From Bacillota bacterium (GTDB taxonomy: Bacteria; Sysuimicrobiota; Sysuimicrobiia; Sysuimicrobiales; Segetimicrobiaceae): 47,920 nucleotides of DNA. Below, piece after piece: positions 18,218 through 27,361 of the stretch. The notes beneath the pieces are model-generated. The model saw nothing but the letters and a program-made list of their open reading frames with translations. It made no database searches and was not told the DNA's origin. The first letter of the stretch is position 1. Every line of letters starts with the position of its first letter. Both the position numbers and the translations under genes were made by a program. The DNA lies in contig JAJPJJ010000069.1 in assembly GCA_021324295.1 (NCBI GenBank), positions 1 through 47,920 of the forward strand. The letters run 5' to 3'.

Positions 18218-19215
18218 GCTCCTCCCCGCGCGTCCGCCGCCACGTGCGCGGCCACGCGCTCGCCCAGCATCCGGATGAACGCCGGGTGATCCATCACCGT
18301 GCCGGCGCGGTAGAAGGCGATGCCGGCGCGCGCCGCCGTCGCCCGCGCCTCGGTGTCCAGGTCGTACAGCACCTCGATGTGGTCGGACACGAAGCCCACG
18401 GGCACGACCACGGCCGCCGCATCCCCGCCCGCCGCGAGGCGCTCGATCGCCTCGTTGACGTCGGGCCCGAGCCACGGCTCGCGCGGGTCGCCGCTGCGGC
18501 TCTGGTACGCGACGAACCAGCGGGGGCAGCCGAGGCGCTCCGCGACGAGACGGGCCGATGTGCGGACCTGCGCGGCGTAGGGCGACCGTTCGGCCATCGC
18601 CACGGGGATGCTGTGCGCGGTGAAGAGGAGCGGGGCCTCCCGCTGCCCCGCGTCGCGCATCCGCGCGAGCGCCGCGGCCACGCGGTCCGCCTGCGCCTCG
18701 ACGAACCCGGGGGCGTCGAACCAGGGCGCCAGGTAGTCGACGCTCGGCGCGCCCGCACCGACGCGGGACCGTGCCTCCGCGACGTTCTCCTGGTACTGCT
18801 CCCAGCTCGCGTAGCTCTGGTGCGGGGCCATGATGATCGCGAGCACCCGCCGCGCGCCCTCGTCCCGCATGCGGGCCAGCGCCTCGTGCAGGTACGGCGT
18901 CCAGTTCCGCATGCCGACGCGCACGGGCAGGGCCTGCCCGCGGGCCCGCAGGTCCGCCTCGAGCGCGGCCGCCTGCCGGCGCGTGAGCGCGGCGAGCGGC
19001 GAGCGGCCTCCGAAGAGCTCGTAGTGGCGGGCCACCTCGTCGATGCGCGCCGGCGGGACCCGCCGGCCGCGCAGGATGTTCGCGAGGTACGGGCGCACGT
19101 CGTCCACGTGCTCGGGCCCGCCGTAGGCGACGAGCAGCACCCCGCCGTACGGCGCGCGGACGGGCGGCGCGGCCTGCGCCGGGCCGCTGCTCCCGCGCGG
19201 GCGGGCGGCCGTCAC
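18214..19215 (-). CDS. hemH: Ferrochelatase
   Basis: Inserts Fe2+ into a porphyrin. The 333-residue protein has [20 protein letters not shown] at the start, [11 protein letters not shown] (family R-Y-x-x-I-G-G-x-S-P-L), the catalytic His in [10 protein letters not shown], the YQSRSG motif, and the metal-channel region [16 protein letters not shown] with its conserved His and Glu. GTG 19215 overlaps the hemE TGA (GTGA) and so decides the start; the open frame further upstream is antisense-like sequence inside hemE. It may make coproporphyrin or protoporphyrin haem depending on the pathway. Confidence 0.94.
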   Translation of the reverse strand: MTAARPRGSSGPAQAAPPVRAPYGGVLLVAYGGPEHVDDVRPYLANILRGRRVPPARIDEVARHYELFGGRSPLAALTRRQAAALEADLRARGQALPVRVGMRNWTPYLHEALARMRDEGARRVLAIIMAPHQSYASWEQYQENVAEARSRVGAGAPSVDYLAPWFDAPGFVEAQADRVAAALARMRDAGQREAPLLFTAHSIPVAMAERSPYAAQVRTSARLVAERLGCPRWFVAYQSRSGDPREPWLGPDVNEAIERLAAGGDAAAVVVPVGFVSDHIEVLYDLDTEARATAARAGIAFYRAGTVMDHPAFIRMLGERVAAHVAADARGGA

Positions 19216-20261
19216 AGGCAGCACCGGTCGCGGCTCATCTCGTGCACCGCCTCGACCATCGCCAGGACGTGCGTCCACGGGGTGTCCGGAAGGACGCCGT
19301 GCCCGAGGTTGAAGATGTGGCCCGGTCGGCCGCCGGCCGCAGCGAGGATCGCCCGGACCGCGCGGCGGATCTCGGCGGGCGTCGTGAGCAGGACGGCCGG
19401 ATCGAGATTGCCCTGCACCGCGACTCCCGGTCCCAGCCGGCGCCACGCCTCCCCCAGATCGACGCGCCAGTCGAGCCCGACCACGTCGCCCCCGGCCTCG
19501 CGCATCAGCTCCAGCAGACCGGCGGTCCCCGTCCCGAAATGGATCACGGGCACACCCGGCGGGAGGCCGGCGATGACGCGGCGCGTGTAGGGCAGGACGA
19601 ACCGCCGGTACGCGTCGGGGGACAGGCAGCCGACCCAGCTATCGAACAGCTGCACCGCGTCCGCGCCCGCGGCGATCTGCCCGGCCAGGTAGTCGACGGT
19701 CAGGCGCACCAGCCTCTCCATGAGCGCCTGCCAGGTGTCCGGATCCACGTGCATCAACCGCTTCGTGGCGGCAAAGTCCTGCGAGGGGCCGCCCTCGATG
19801 AGGTAGGACGCGAGCGTGAAGGGGGCGCCGGCAAATCCGATGAGCGGCGCCCGCCGGCCGAGCGCGCGGCGCGCCAGCCGGATCGCCTCGAAGACGAACG
19901 GCGCCGCTTCGGCCGCCGGCACCTCCCGCAGCCTCGCGACGTCGTCCCGGGCCCGCACCGGCCGCTCGATCACCGGCCCCTCCCCGCGGGCAAAGGCGAG
20001 CCCCACGCCCAACGGCTCCGCCACGAGCAGGATGTCCGCGAAGATGATCGCCGCGTCCACGCCGAGCTTCTCGACCGCGAGGACCGTCGCCTCGGCCGCC
20101 GCCTCGGGCGTCTTGCACAGCTCGAGGAGGCTGAGCCGCTCGCGCATCGTCCGGTATTCCGGCAGGTACCGGCCGACCTGGCGCATCAGCCAGACCGGCG
20201 TGTAGTCGGCGGGCTCGCGCCGGCAGGCCCGCAGGAACGGGTGGGAAGCCAACGACTCCAC
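19212..20261 (-). CDS. hemE: Uroporphyrinogen decarboxylase
   Basis: Converts uroporphyrinogen III to coproporphyrinogen III. The 349-residue protein carries the signature [17 protein letters not shown] near the N-terminus, [18 protein letters not shown] with the catalytic-site Asp, [17 protein letters not shown], and the C-terminal [14 protein letters not shown]. All are diagnostic. It is first in the hemE-hemH-hemY operon, the same order as in Bacillus. GTG 20261 lies 7 nt after a -10 box, so the operon mRNA is probably leaderless. Confidence 0.96.
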   Translation of the reverse strand: MESLASHPFLRACRREPADYTPVWLMRQVGRYLPEYRTMRERLSLLELCKTPEAAAEATVLAVEKLGVDAAIIFADILLVAEPLGVGLAFARGEGPVIERPVRARDDVARLREVPAAEAAPFVFEAIRLARRALGRRAPLIGFAGAPFTLASYLIEGGPSQDFAATKRLMHVDPDTWQALMERLVRLTVDYLAGQIAAGADAVQLFDSWVGCLSPDAYRRFVLPYTRRVIAGLPPGVPVIHFGTGTAGLLELMREAGGDVVGLDWRVDLGEAWRRLGPGVAVQGNLDPAVLLTTPAEIRRAVRAILAAAGGRPGHIFNLGHGVLPDTPWTHVLAMVEAVHEMSRDRCCL

Positions 20262-20268
20262 GGCCCCT

Positions 20269-20297
20269 AGTATAGCCGGCCGCGCCGGGCATGCCTA
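20269..20297 (-). promoter_or_regulatory. Promoter of hemEHY, leaderless arrangement
   Basis: On the minus strand, TATACT (20274-20269) is followed by 7 nt and then the hemE GTG. A -35 candidate TAGGCA (4 of 6 to TTGACA) sits 17 nt upstream. Transcription would begin at or next to the start codon. Confidence 0.6.
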
Positions 20298-20356
20298 CGG
20301 CCGCGCCGTTTCGGCCGTTTCGGGCCCGGGCACGCGGGGCAAAAGGAGGCGTGGCG

Positions 20357-20398
20357 ATGCGCGGCACCCGCCGTCATCGCGGGGCCTCGGCGCGATGA
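20357..20398 (+). CDS. 13-residue leader ORF coupled to the NRAMP gene
   Basis: A mini-ORF MRGTRRHRGASAR followed by TGA. It has a near-perfect Shine-Dalgarno AAAAGGAGG (20341-20349) with a 7-nt spacer, whereas the transporter ATG at 20395 has none of its own. The stop overlaps that ATG (ATGA). Five of 13 residues are Arg. It looks like a leader peptide that loads ribosomes for coupled translation, possibly sensitive to arginine or ribosome pausing; that role is inference. The alternative is chance. Confidence 0.5.
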   Translation: MRGTRRHRGASAR

Positions 20399-21759
20399 CT
20401 CCACGGTCTCCCGCGGGCGGGGAAGATCGGGGCGGGTCCCGGGCGGCGGCCCGGGCGCCGGGCACAGGCGCCCGCGAGCTGGCGGCGCGGCGTCACCGGC
20501 AGCCCGTGGCGCGCGCGCTCACGGTGCTGGGCCCCGGCGTCGTCAGCGGCGCCGGGGACATCGATCCCGCGAGCATCGGCACGTACGCGGTGGCCGGCGC
20601 GTCGCAGGGGTTCTCGCCCCTGTGGACGATCCTGATGACGATGCCGATGCTGACCGCGGCCCAGTACATCGCGGCCAAGATCGGCATCGTCACCGGGATG
20701 GGGCTCGCGGCCGTGCTCCGCCGCCACTACCCGCGCCCCCTCGTGTACGGCGCCGTGCTCGCGCTGGCGGTCGCGAACACGGTCAACGCCGGAGCGGACA
20801 TCGGCGCGGTCGCCGCGGCCCTCAACCTCCTCGTGCCCGTCCCCGCGACCGCGATGGTGGTCCCGATCGCGATCGCGGTCGTGTGCTTCGAGGTGTGGGG
20901 CTCCTACCGGCTGATCGCCGAGACCCTCAAGTGGCTCGCGCTCTCCCTGTTCGCGTACGTCGGCGCCGCGCTGCTCGCCCACCCGCACTGGCCCGCCGTG
21001 CTGCGGGGAACGTTCCTGCCGACGGTGATGGCACGCCCGGGCACCCTCGCCGTGGTCGTCGCGCTGCTCGGGACATCGCTGTCTCCCTACATGTGGTTCT
21101 GGCAGGCCAGCCAGGAGGAAGAAGAGAAGATCCAGCTCGGCGAGCGGAGGCTGTGGCAGCGCCAGGGCGCGAGCCGGAGGGAGCTGGCGTACGCGGCGTG
21201 GGACGTCGGCGTCGGCATGCTCTTCGCCCAGCTCGTCGGGTACTTCACGATCCTGGCGACGGCCGCGACCCTGTTCACCGCCGGCAGGACGGACATCACC
21301 TCCGCGGCGCAGGCCGCCGACGCCCTGCGCCCGCTCGCCGGCGACGCTGCGCGTCTGCTCTTCGCCCTCGGGTTGATCGGCTCCGGCGCCGTGGGCGTGC
21401 CCACCCTCACCGGGACGGCGGCGTACGCGCTGGCCGAGGCGTTCGGGTGGAAGCGCGGCCTGGGCGAGAGGCCGAGGCAGGCCCCGCAGTTCTACGCGCT
21501 CATCGCGGCCTCGACGCTGATCGGCATGGCCATCAACTTCGTCGGGATCAACCCGATCCACGCGCTGTTCTGGACCTCCGTGATGTTCGGGTTTCTCACG
21601 CCGCCTCTGCTCGCCCTGATGATGCTCGTCTCGAGCAACCGGACGATCATGGGCAACCGCGCGAACACCCCCGTCCTCACCGTGGCCGGCTGGGCCACGA
21701 CCGCCATCATGACGGCGGCCGCGGTTGGCCTCCTCGTCACGCTGGCACACGGCCTCTAG
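20395..21759 (+). CDS. NRAMP-family metal transporter with non-canonical motifs
   Basis: A 454-residue protein with a ~40-residue polar N-terminus and about 11 hydrophobic helices. Helix 1 reads GPGVVSGAGDIDPASIGTYA: the usual metal-binding DPGN is DPAS (residues 57-60). Helix 6 reads GTSLSPYMWFWQAS where classical Mn/Fe NRAMPs have a Met-Pro-His motif; an acidic cluster EEEE follows. Loss of the Met and His suggests a different substrate, as in NRAMP-related magnesium transporters, but the substrate is not known. Translation is probably coupled to the upstream mini-ORF. Confidence 0.85.
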   Translation: MTPRSPAGGEDRGGSRAAARAPGTGARELAARRHRQPVARALTVLGPGVVSGAGDIDPASIGTYAVAGASQGFSPLWTILMTMPMLTAAQYIAAKIGIVTGMGLAAVLRRHYPRPLVYGAVLALAVANTVNAGADIGAVAAALNLLVPVPATAMVVPIAIAVVCFEVWGSYRLIAETLKWLALSLFAYVGAALLAHPHWPAVLRGTFLPTVMARPGTLAVVVALLGTSLSPYMWFWQASQEEEEKIQLGERRLWQRQGASRRELAYAAWDVGVGMLFAQLVGYFTILATAATLFTAGRTDITSAAQAADALRPLAGDAARLLFALGLIGSGAVGVPTLTGTAAYALAEAFGWKRGLGERPRQAPQFYALIAASTLIGMAINFVGINPIHALFWTSVMFGFLTPPLLALMMLVSSNRTIMGNRANTPVLTVAGWATTAIMTAAAVGLLVTLAHGL

Positions 21760-21889
21760 ATCACAGGCATCGCGACGACGGGAGATGGCTTTGGAACCGA
21801 AGGGGGTCGCGTCGGTGAGGCGAAACGCCGCCGGCGGGGCGAAGGGAGGGCCGGGGTCGCCGCCAAATTGCACCGCGGAGGGGACGCCT

Positions 21890-23890
21890 GTGGCACAGCG
21901 TCGCTCGACACCCGGCCCGGTCGCGGAGGGCACGCTCCTGTGGGAGCCTGCCGCGGGCGATCGCGAGCGGGCCGCCATGACGCGCTACCTGCGGTGGCTC
22001 GAGGCGCACCGGGGCCTCACCTTCGACTCCTACGAGGCGCTCTGGCGGTGGTCCGTCACGGACCTGGAAGGCTTCTGGGCGACGGTATGGGAGTTCTGCG
22101 GGGTCCGGGCGCGGGCGCCGTACACCCGGGTCCTGCCGGAGCGCCGCGTGTTCAACGCCACGTGGTGCCCCGGGGCGGAGCTCAACTACGCCGAGCACGC
22201 GCTGGCGCGGCGCGACGCGCACCCGGCCATCCTCTTCCGGGCCGAGGACCGCCCGCTCGTCACGCTCACCTACGCCGAGCTGGCCCGCCGGGTCGCGGCG
22301 GTCGCCGGCGCGCTGCGACGCATGGGCGTGCGGCGCGGAGATCGCGTCGTGGCCTACATGCCCAACGTCCCCGAAACCGTCGTGGCGTTTCTCGCCACGG
22401 CGAGCCTCGGCGCCGTCTGGTCGAGCTGCCCGCCGGAGTTCGGGATCCGTAGCGTCGTCGACCGCTTCCGGCAGATCGAGCCGCGTATCCTGTTTGCCGT
22501 GGACGGCTACCGCTACCAGGGGAAGGCGTACGACCGGATCGGCGCCGTGGCGGAGATCCAGCGCGCGCTGCCCACGCTCGAGGCAACGGTGCTGGTGCCG
22601 TACCTCGCCGCCACGCCCGCCACGGCCGGCCTGCGGCACGTGCGGCTCTGGGGAGAGGCCGCCGCCCCCAGCGGGGCCGGCGAGCTCGCATGCGAGGCGG
22701 TGCCGTTCGACCATCCGCTCTGGGTGCTCTACTCGTCCGGCACGACCGGCCTGCCCAAGGCGATCGTCCAAGGGCACGGCGGCATCGTCCTGGAGCACCT
22801 GAAGGCGCTCACGCTGCATCTCGATCTGGGGCCGGACGACCGCTTCTTCTGGTACACGACGACCGGCTGGATGATGTGGAACTTCCTCGTCAGCGGCCTC
22901 CTCGTGGGCGCGACCGTGGTCCTCTACGACGGCAGCCCGACCTTCCCCGACATGCGGACGCTGTGGCGGCTCGCCGGGGAGACCGGGATGACGTACTTCG
23001 GCACGAGCGCGCCCTACCTGCTCGCCTGCATGAAGGCCGGGATCGAGCCGGGGCGGGAGTTCGCCCTCGGGCGCCTCCGGGCCGTGGGGTCGACGGGCGC
23101 GCCGCTGCCGCCCGAGGGCTTCCAGTGGGTGTACGACCACGTCAAGCGCGACCTGCTGCTGGGATCGGTCAGCGGCGGGACCGACGTCTGTACTGCGTTT
23201 GTCCTCTCCTGCCCCCTTCTTCCCGTGCACGCCGGCGAGATCCAGTGCCGCGGCTTGGGCGCCGCGGTCGAGGCGTTCGATGCGCACGGCCGCTCGGTCG
23301 TAGGCGAGGTCGGCGAGCTCGTCCTGACCGCGCCGCTGCCGTCGATGCCCCTGTTCTTCTGGAACGACCCCGGGATGCGGCGGTACCACGCCAGCTACTT
23401 CGAAACGTACCCGGGCGTGTGGCGGCACGGGGACTGGATCAAGATCACGCCCCGGGGCAGCTGCGTGATCTACGGGCGGTCCGACTCCACGCTGAACCGC
23501 GGGGGGGTACGCATCGGCACGAGCGAGCTTTACCGGGTCGTGGAGGAGATGCCCGAGGTCCTGGACAGCCTCGTGGTCGATACCGGCGAGCTCGGCCGGG
23601 AGGGACGGGTGCTCCTGTTCGTGGTGCTCCGCGCCGGCGTCGAGCTCGATGCCGCGCTCCGCGCCCGGATCACGCAGAGGCTGCGCGAGGCGCTCTCGCC
23701 GCGCCACTGCCCCGACGAGATCTACGCGATCGCCGAGGTGCCCCGCACCATCAACGGGAAGAAGCTGGAGGTCCCGGTCAAGCGCATCCTGAACGGGACG
23801 CCGGCAGAGGCGGCCGTCAGCCCCGATGCGATGAGCAACCCCCAGGCCCTGCGCTTTTTCGTGGAGCTGGCCGGGCGGCTCGCGCGGTGA
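21890..23890 (+). CDS. aacS: Acetoacetate--CoA ligase
   Basis: An AMP-forming acyl-CoA synthetase that activates acetoacetate. The 666 residues include the ACS-type N-terminus (FWATVWEFCGV, PGAELNYAEHAL), the P-loop-like A3 motif VLYSSGTTGLPKAIVQGHGG (~residue 281), the TTTGWMMWNFLVSGLLVG segment, A7 WRHGDWIKITPRG, A8 GRSDSTLNRGGVRIGTSELY and the C-terminal Lys motif VPRTINGKKLEVPVKRIL. Length and the SGTDVCTAF-like substrate region (SGGTDVCTAFVL) fit AacS better than acetyl-CoA synthetase. GTG 21890 has GGAGGGG upstream. The frame continues 5' but without homology. Confidence 0.9.
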   Translation: MAQRRSTPGPVAEGTLLWEPAAGDRERAAMTRYLRWLEAHRGLTFDSYEALWRWSVTDLEGFWATVWEFCGVRARAPYTRVLPERRVFNATWCPGAELNYAEHALARRDAHPAILFRAEDRPLVTLTYAELARRVAAVAGALRRMGVRRGDRVVAYMPNVPETVVAFLATASLGAVWSSCPPEFGIRSVVDRFRQIEPRILFAVDGYRYQGKAYDRIGAVAEIQRALPTLEATVLVPYLAATPATAGLRHVRLWGEAAAPSGAGELACEAVPFDHPLWVLYSSGTTGLPKAIVQGHGGIVLEHLKALTLHLDLGPDDRFFWYTTTGWMMWNFLVSGLLVGATVVLYDGSPTFPDMRTLWRLAGETGMTYFGTSAPYLLACMKAGIEPGREFALGRLRAVGSTGAPLPPEGFQWVYDHVKRDLLLGSVSGGTDVCTAFVLSCPLLPVHAGEIQCRGLGAAVEAFDAHGRSVVGEVGELVLTAPLPSMPLFFWNDPGMRRYHASYFETYPGVWRHGDWIKITPRGSCVIYGRSDSTLNRGGVRIGTSELYRVVEEMPEVLDSLVVDTGELGREGRVLLFVVLRAGVELDAALRARITQRLREALSPRHCPDEIYAIAEVPRTINGKKLEVPVKRILNGTPAEAAVSPDAMSNPQALRFFVELAGRLAR

Positions 23891-23936
23891 CCCCAGGAGC
23901 GGCCGCCGCCCGGCGCGAACTCCCTGCCGCAGGACG

Positions 23937-24785
23937 ATGAGGGTGCGCGTCGGGGACGTCGACCTCTTCTACGAGACGGCCGGCGAGGGGCCGCCGTGCA
24001 TCCTCGTCCACGGCGGACCGGGGATGAGCCATCCCGGCCGCCTCGTGCAGTTCGCCGCGCTCGGGGACCTCGTGCAGCTCGTGGCGTACGACCACCGCGG
24101 CCACGGCCGCTCATCGCGCGCCCCGGAGGAGACGTACACGCAGGATCAGCTCGCCGAGGACCTGGGCGGCCTGTGCCGCGCGCTCGGCCTCGACCGCCCG
24201 ATCCTCTGCGGGACATCGGCCGGGGGGTTCGTCTCGCTGCTCTACGCCGGGAGGTACCCCGACGCCGTCCGCGCGCTCATCCTCGTGGGCACGGCCGCCA
24301 GCAACAGCTTCATGGCGCGCGCGTCCGCGAACATGGAGCGGCTCGGGACGCCCCCGATGCGGGCCGCGTACCGCGCGCTGTGGGACGGATCGATCACCCG
24401 CCCGGATGAGTTCCGCCGCGCCTTCGAGACGATCCTGTCGATGTACTACTACGACAAGCGCCGGGTGCCCGCGCACCTCGCCGATCGGGAGTTCGACCCG
24501 GTCACGCGCCGGGCGCTCATCCGCGACTACAGCCGGTACGACGCCCGGCCCGGCCTCGCGCGGATCGCCGTCCCGACGTTCGTGGCCGTCGGGCGCCACG
24601 ACTGGATCTGCCCGGTCGAGGAATCGGAGGAGATCGCGCGCGCCATCCCCGGCGCCGAGCTGCACGTTTTCGAGCACAGCGGGCACTCACCGCACGTCGA
24701 GGAAGCCCAGGCCTTCATCGAGGCCGTACGGGAGTTCCTCAGGAGACGCGTGTTAGACCTGGAAGCGCAGGATCGCCCCCGCTGA
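23937..24785 (+). CDS. Alpha/beta hydrolase, proline-iminopeptidase-like
   Basis: A 282-residue hydrolase. The oxyanion motif is HGGPGMSHPG near residue 25, the nucleophile elbow CGTSAGG puts the catalytic Ser near residue 94, the acid is probably Asp in VGRHDWICPVEESEE, and the His lies in EHSGHSPHVEE. The HGGPG motif is typical of prolyl aminopeptidases and related hydrolases (peptidase family S33), but many lactonases and esterases share it. It sits 46 nt after aacS in the same direction, so it may be co-transcribed; a role in ketone or ester metabolism is only a guess. Confidence 0.8.
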   Translation: MRVRVGDVDLFYETAGEGPPCILVHGGPGMSHPGRLVQFAALGDLVQLVAYDHRGHGRSSRAPEETYTQDQLAEDLGGLCRALGLDRPILCGTSAGGFVSLLYAGRYPDAVRALILVGTAASNSFMARASANMERLGTPPMRAAYRALWDGSITRPDEFRRAFETILSMYYYDKRRVPAHLADREFDPVTRRALIRDYSRYDARPGLARIAVPTFVAVGRHDWICPVEESEEIARAIPGAELHVFEHSGHSPHVEEAQAFIEAVREFLRRRVLDLEAQDRPR

Positions 24786-24815
24786 CCCTGGACGCCCCGG
24801 CCGGGCGCCTTCCGG

Positions 24816-24830
24816 CCCCGAGGGTCGGGG
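24816..24830. terminator. Small hairpin between convergent genes
   Basis: CCCCGA-GGG-TCGGGG lies in the 141 nt between the hydrolase stop and the end of the convergent binding-protein gene. The surrounding sequence is very GC-rich and can extend the pairing. No T-tract. Confidence 0.3.
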
Positions 24831-24926
24831 GCGGGGACCGGCGCCGCCGCGCCCGCGCTCGCCCGTCCGGGGTCCGCGCCTGGCGCGGCGATGCGGCCTG
24901 CGCGGCCGCACGTGGCGCCAGGCCGG

Positions 24927-26498
24927 CTACTGGACCGACGTGCTGCGGAAGAAGAGGTAGAAGGTCGGTGAGAGCACGAATCCCTTCACCCGTCTCACCG
25001 CCGCCGCAGTTTGCATGGCGTTGTCGATGAAGATCCACGGTGCGTCGTCGGCAACGATCGCGCTGGCCTGCCGGTAGAGCGCACCGCGCTTCGCCTGATC
25101 GACCGTCAGCGTGGCATCGCGCAGCAGTCGATTCACCTTGGCGTTGTTGTAGTACCCGCTGTTAAACCCGTGTGGCGAGGCCGCCTGGCCGTCGATCACC
25201 AAGCTGAGCATGGGCGCCGGATCCCCCGGGTCGAGCATGAAGGACATGGCTCCCATGTCGGCTGTCCCCAGACCCTTGCCGTACTGGCCCAGGTAGGCGC
25301 CCCACTCGTAGGTCTGAATGGCCGCCTTGATGCCCACCGCCGCGAGGTCCGCTTGGATGGCCTCGGCCATGATCTTGGGAGACTGCATGCCCGATCCTGA
25401 CTCAGGCACCCAGAAGGTGGCACTGAATCCGTTGGGATAGCCGGCTTCCCGCAGCAAAGCCTTTGCCTTGGCCGGGTCGTAGCGGTAGCGCTTGACCTGC
25501 TCAGAGAACGCCCACGTGATCGCCGGCGGAACCGGGCCGGCAGCCGGCGTGCACGTCCCCTTCAGCACATCCCGGCAGATCGCCTCTTTGTTGACCGCGT
25601 AGTTCACGGCTTGACGCACGCGCACATCGTCGAACGGCTTCTTCTTGGTGTTCAGGGTAACCCACCAGATGTGCGGGCCGGGCTGCTCGTAGACTTGGAA
25701 TCGCTTGTCTCGCTTCAGTTGCGCGATGTTGTCCGGCGACACATCGACGATGAAATCGACCCCGCCGGAGAGAAGCTCGGTAACCCGTGTCTGATCGTCC
25801 GGAAGCGGCCGGAACACGAGACGGTCAAGCGCGGGCGCGCCGTTCCAGTAGCCGGTGTTCTTCTGAAGGACGACGCGGACGTTCTTCTCCCAGCTCACGA
25901 ACGTGAACGGCCCCGTGCCCACGGGATGGCTTGCGAACTCCTTGCCCCACTTCTTGATAGCGGCCGGGCTGACGATGCGGCCGGTATTGAGCGTGAAGTT
26001 GTGGAGCAGAGGAGAAAACGGCTGCTTGAGCACGAAACGTACCGTGTATGGATCGACGACCCGTGCTTCCTTGATCGCACCGTAGTAGAAGGGCGCGAAC
26101 GGGAACGGACCCGTGTTGTGATAGGGATGCCTGGGATCAAGGAGCCGATCGTACGTGAACTTCACCGCCGCAGCATCGACCGGCGTGCCATCGTGGAACC
26201 GCACACCTCTCCGCAGCTTGAACGTGTACGCCAGGCCGTCGGGCGAGATGCTCCAGGATGCCGCAAGCCCCGGGATCAGGTCGAACGTCCCGGGGGTGAA
26301 TTGGACCAGGGTATCGTACACGTTGGACAAGACGCGCATGGAGTTGATGTCCGTCAGTTGGCCCGGATCCAGCGACGTCGGCTCGGCCACCAGTCCGACG
26401 ACAAGGGTCCCCGGGGTGGTGGCTCCGCCGGGATGGACCCACCACGCTGCCCAGAGCAATGCGCAGATCGCCACTGCGACGCCCAGCATTCGTCGCAT
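24927..26498 (-). CDS. Peptide-type ABC substrate-binding protein (second system)
   Basis: A 523-residue family 5 solute-binding protein with a signal peptide (MRRMLGVAVAICALLWAAWW). Markers: LVVGLVAEPTSLDPGQLTDI at the mature N-terminus, SPDGLAYTFKLRRGVRFHDG (~90-110), VGTGPFTFVSWEKNVRVVL, and VRVRQAVNYAVNKEAICRDV. ATG 26498 has GAGGAGGC upstream. It is divergent from the GntR gene and the two permeases at 27358-29204, which presumably complete the transporter. Codon use is visibly less GC-extreme than in the first system, suggesting separate origin. Confidence 0.93.
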   Translation of the reverse strand: MRRMLGVAVAICALLWAAWWVHPGGATTPGTLVVGLVAEPTSLDPGQLTDINSMRVLSNVYDTLVQFTPGTFDLIPGLAASWSISPDGLAYTFKLRRGVRFHDGTPVDAAAVKFTYDRLLDPRHPYHNTGPFPFAPFYYGAIKEARVVDPYTVRFVLKQPFSPLLHNFTLNTGRIVSPAAIKKWGKEFASHPVGTGPFTFVSWEKNVRVVLQKNTGYWNGAPALDRLVFRPLPDDQTRVTELLSGGVDFIVDVSPDNIAQLKRDKRFQVYEQPGPHIWWVTLNTKKKPFDDVRVRQAVNYAVNKEAICRDVLKGTCTPAAGPVPPAITWAFSEQVKRYRYDPAKAKALLREAGYPNGFSATFWVPESGSGMQSPKIMAEAIQADLAAVGIKAAIQTYEWGAYLGQYGKGLGTADMGAMSFMLDPGDPAPMLSLVIDGQAASPHGFNSGYYNNAKVNRLLRDATLTVDQAKRGALYRQASAIVADDAPWIFIDNAMQTAAAVRRVKGFVLSPTFYLFFRSTSVQ

Positions 26499-26540
26499 GC
26501 CCGTTCGCCTCCTCGGCGCTCTTGAACGACGCAGAGCCGC

Positions 26541-26571
26541 CCGATATGATCGGGCTACTGGTTAGTCCAGT
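26541..26571. promoter_or_regulatory. Paired inverted repeats, candidate GntR operator
   Basis: Two adjacent perfect inverted repeats occur in the divergent intergenic region: CCGAT-ATG-ATCGG (26541-26553) and ACTGG-TTAGT-CCAGT (26557-26571). The second contains TGGTTAGTCCA, close to the TNGTNNNACNA pattern of FadR-type GntR operators. It lies between the binding-protein start and the regulator start, suited to controlling both directions. Confidence 0.5.
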
Positions 26572-26626
26572 TCTCCATAGGTTCGAGGAAGGCTCGTGCC
26601 TACCCTGCTGGCGTAGAGGCTGCATC

Positions 26627-27361
26627 GTGGAGATTCGGCCGATCCGCCGGTCAAGAGTCTATGAAGCCATCGTGGAGCAGCTCCAGGAGTTCATCCTCCA
26701 CGGGGAGCTGCATCCCGGGGACCGTCTGCCCCCTGAACGCGATCTCGCCGCACGCTTCGGCGTGAGCCGGGTGTCCGTCCGGCAGGCGCTGGCCGTGCTG
26801 CATTCGATGGGGCTCGTTGACGTCCGGTCGGGCGGCGGGACATTTGCCAGGGCAGACAGCGGCGGGGTATCCGCCGTGGCCGCCGCGCTCGCGGCGGGAC
26901 GCGAGATGACGCGGGCGCAAATGGAGGTCCGTCTCATCGTCGAGCCGAGCGCGGCCGCGCTCGCGGCACGGCGATCCCGGCCCGACGACCTTCAGGAGAT
27001 GGCCGGGGCGCTCGATGAACAGGCCCGAGGGATCCCCACGCCCGAGTTGGGCCTGAAAGGTGACGCCCGCTTCCACCTGGCCATTGCCAAAGCGACCAAG
27101 AATCCGCTCCTCGTGAAGATGGTGGAGGTCATCATGGATGCCCTGATGCCCAGCCGTGAAGCCTCGGCGCGAGCGCCCGGAGGGCCTCAAAGAGCGCTTC
27201 GGGACCACCGGCGCATCCTCCAGGCCATCCGGCATCGCGACCCGCGAACGGCGGAGCGCGCGATGCGCTCCCACCTCCTCACCGTCGAGCGGCTGGCCTT
27301 GGGGACGCGGCAGCCCGACCAGAAGGCTCATGGCGACGGCTTGGGCCGTCCCGCCTCGTGA
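26627..27361 (+). CDS. FadR-subfamily GntR transcriptional regulator
   Basis: A 244-residue regulator. The winged helix-turn-helix spans residues ~8-75 with YEAIVEQLQEFILHGELHPG, then RLPPERDLAARFGVSRVSVR and GLVDVRSGGGTF. The C-terminal FCD ligand domain has conserved His residues in RFHLAIAKATKNPL, RDHRRILQAIRHRD and AMRSHLL, which usually bind a metal plus a carboxylate effector. GTG 26627 is chosen because homology starts at once (VYEAIVEQL); upstream in-frame sequence has none. Its stop overlaps the permease GTG, so it is part of that operon and probably controls uptake in response to the imported ligand or its product. Confidence 0.9.
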   Translation: MEIRPIRRSRVYEAIVEQLQEFILHGELHPGDRLPPERDLAARFGVSRVSVRQALAVLHSMGLVDVRSGGGTFARADSGGVSAVAAALAAGREMTRAQMEVRLIVEPSAAALAARRSRPDDLQEMAGALDEQARGIPTPELGLKGDARFHLAIAKATKNPLLVKMVEVIMDALMPSREASARAPGGPQRALRDHRRILQAIRHRDPRTAERAMRSHLLTVERLALGTRQPDQKAHGDGLGRPAS

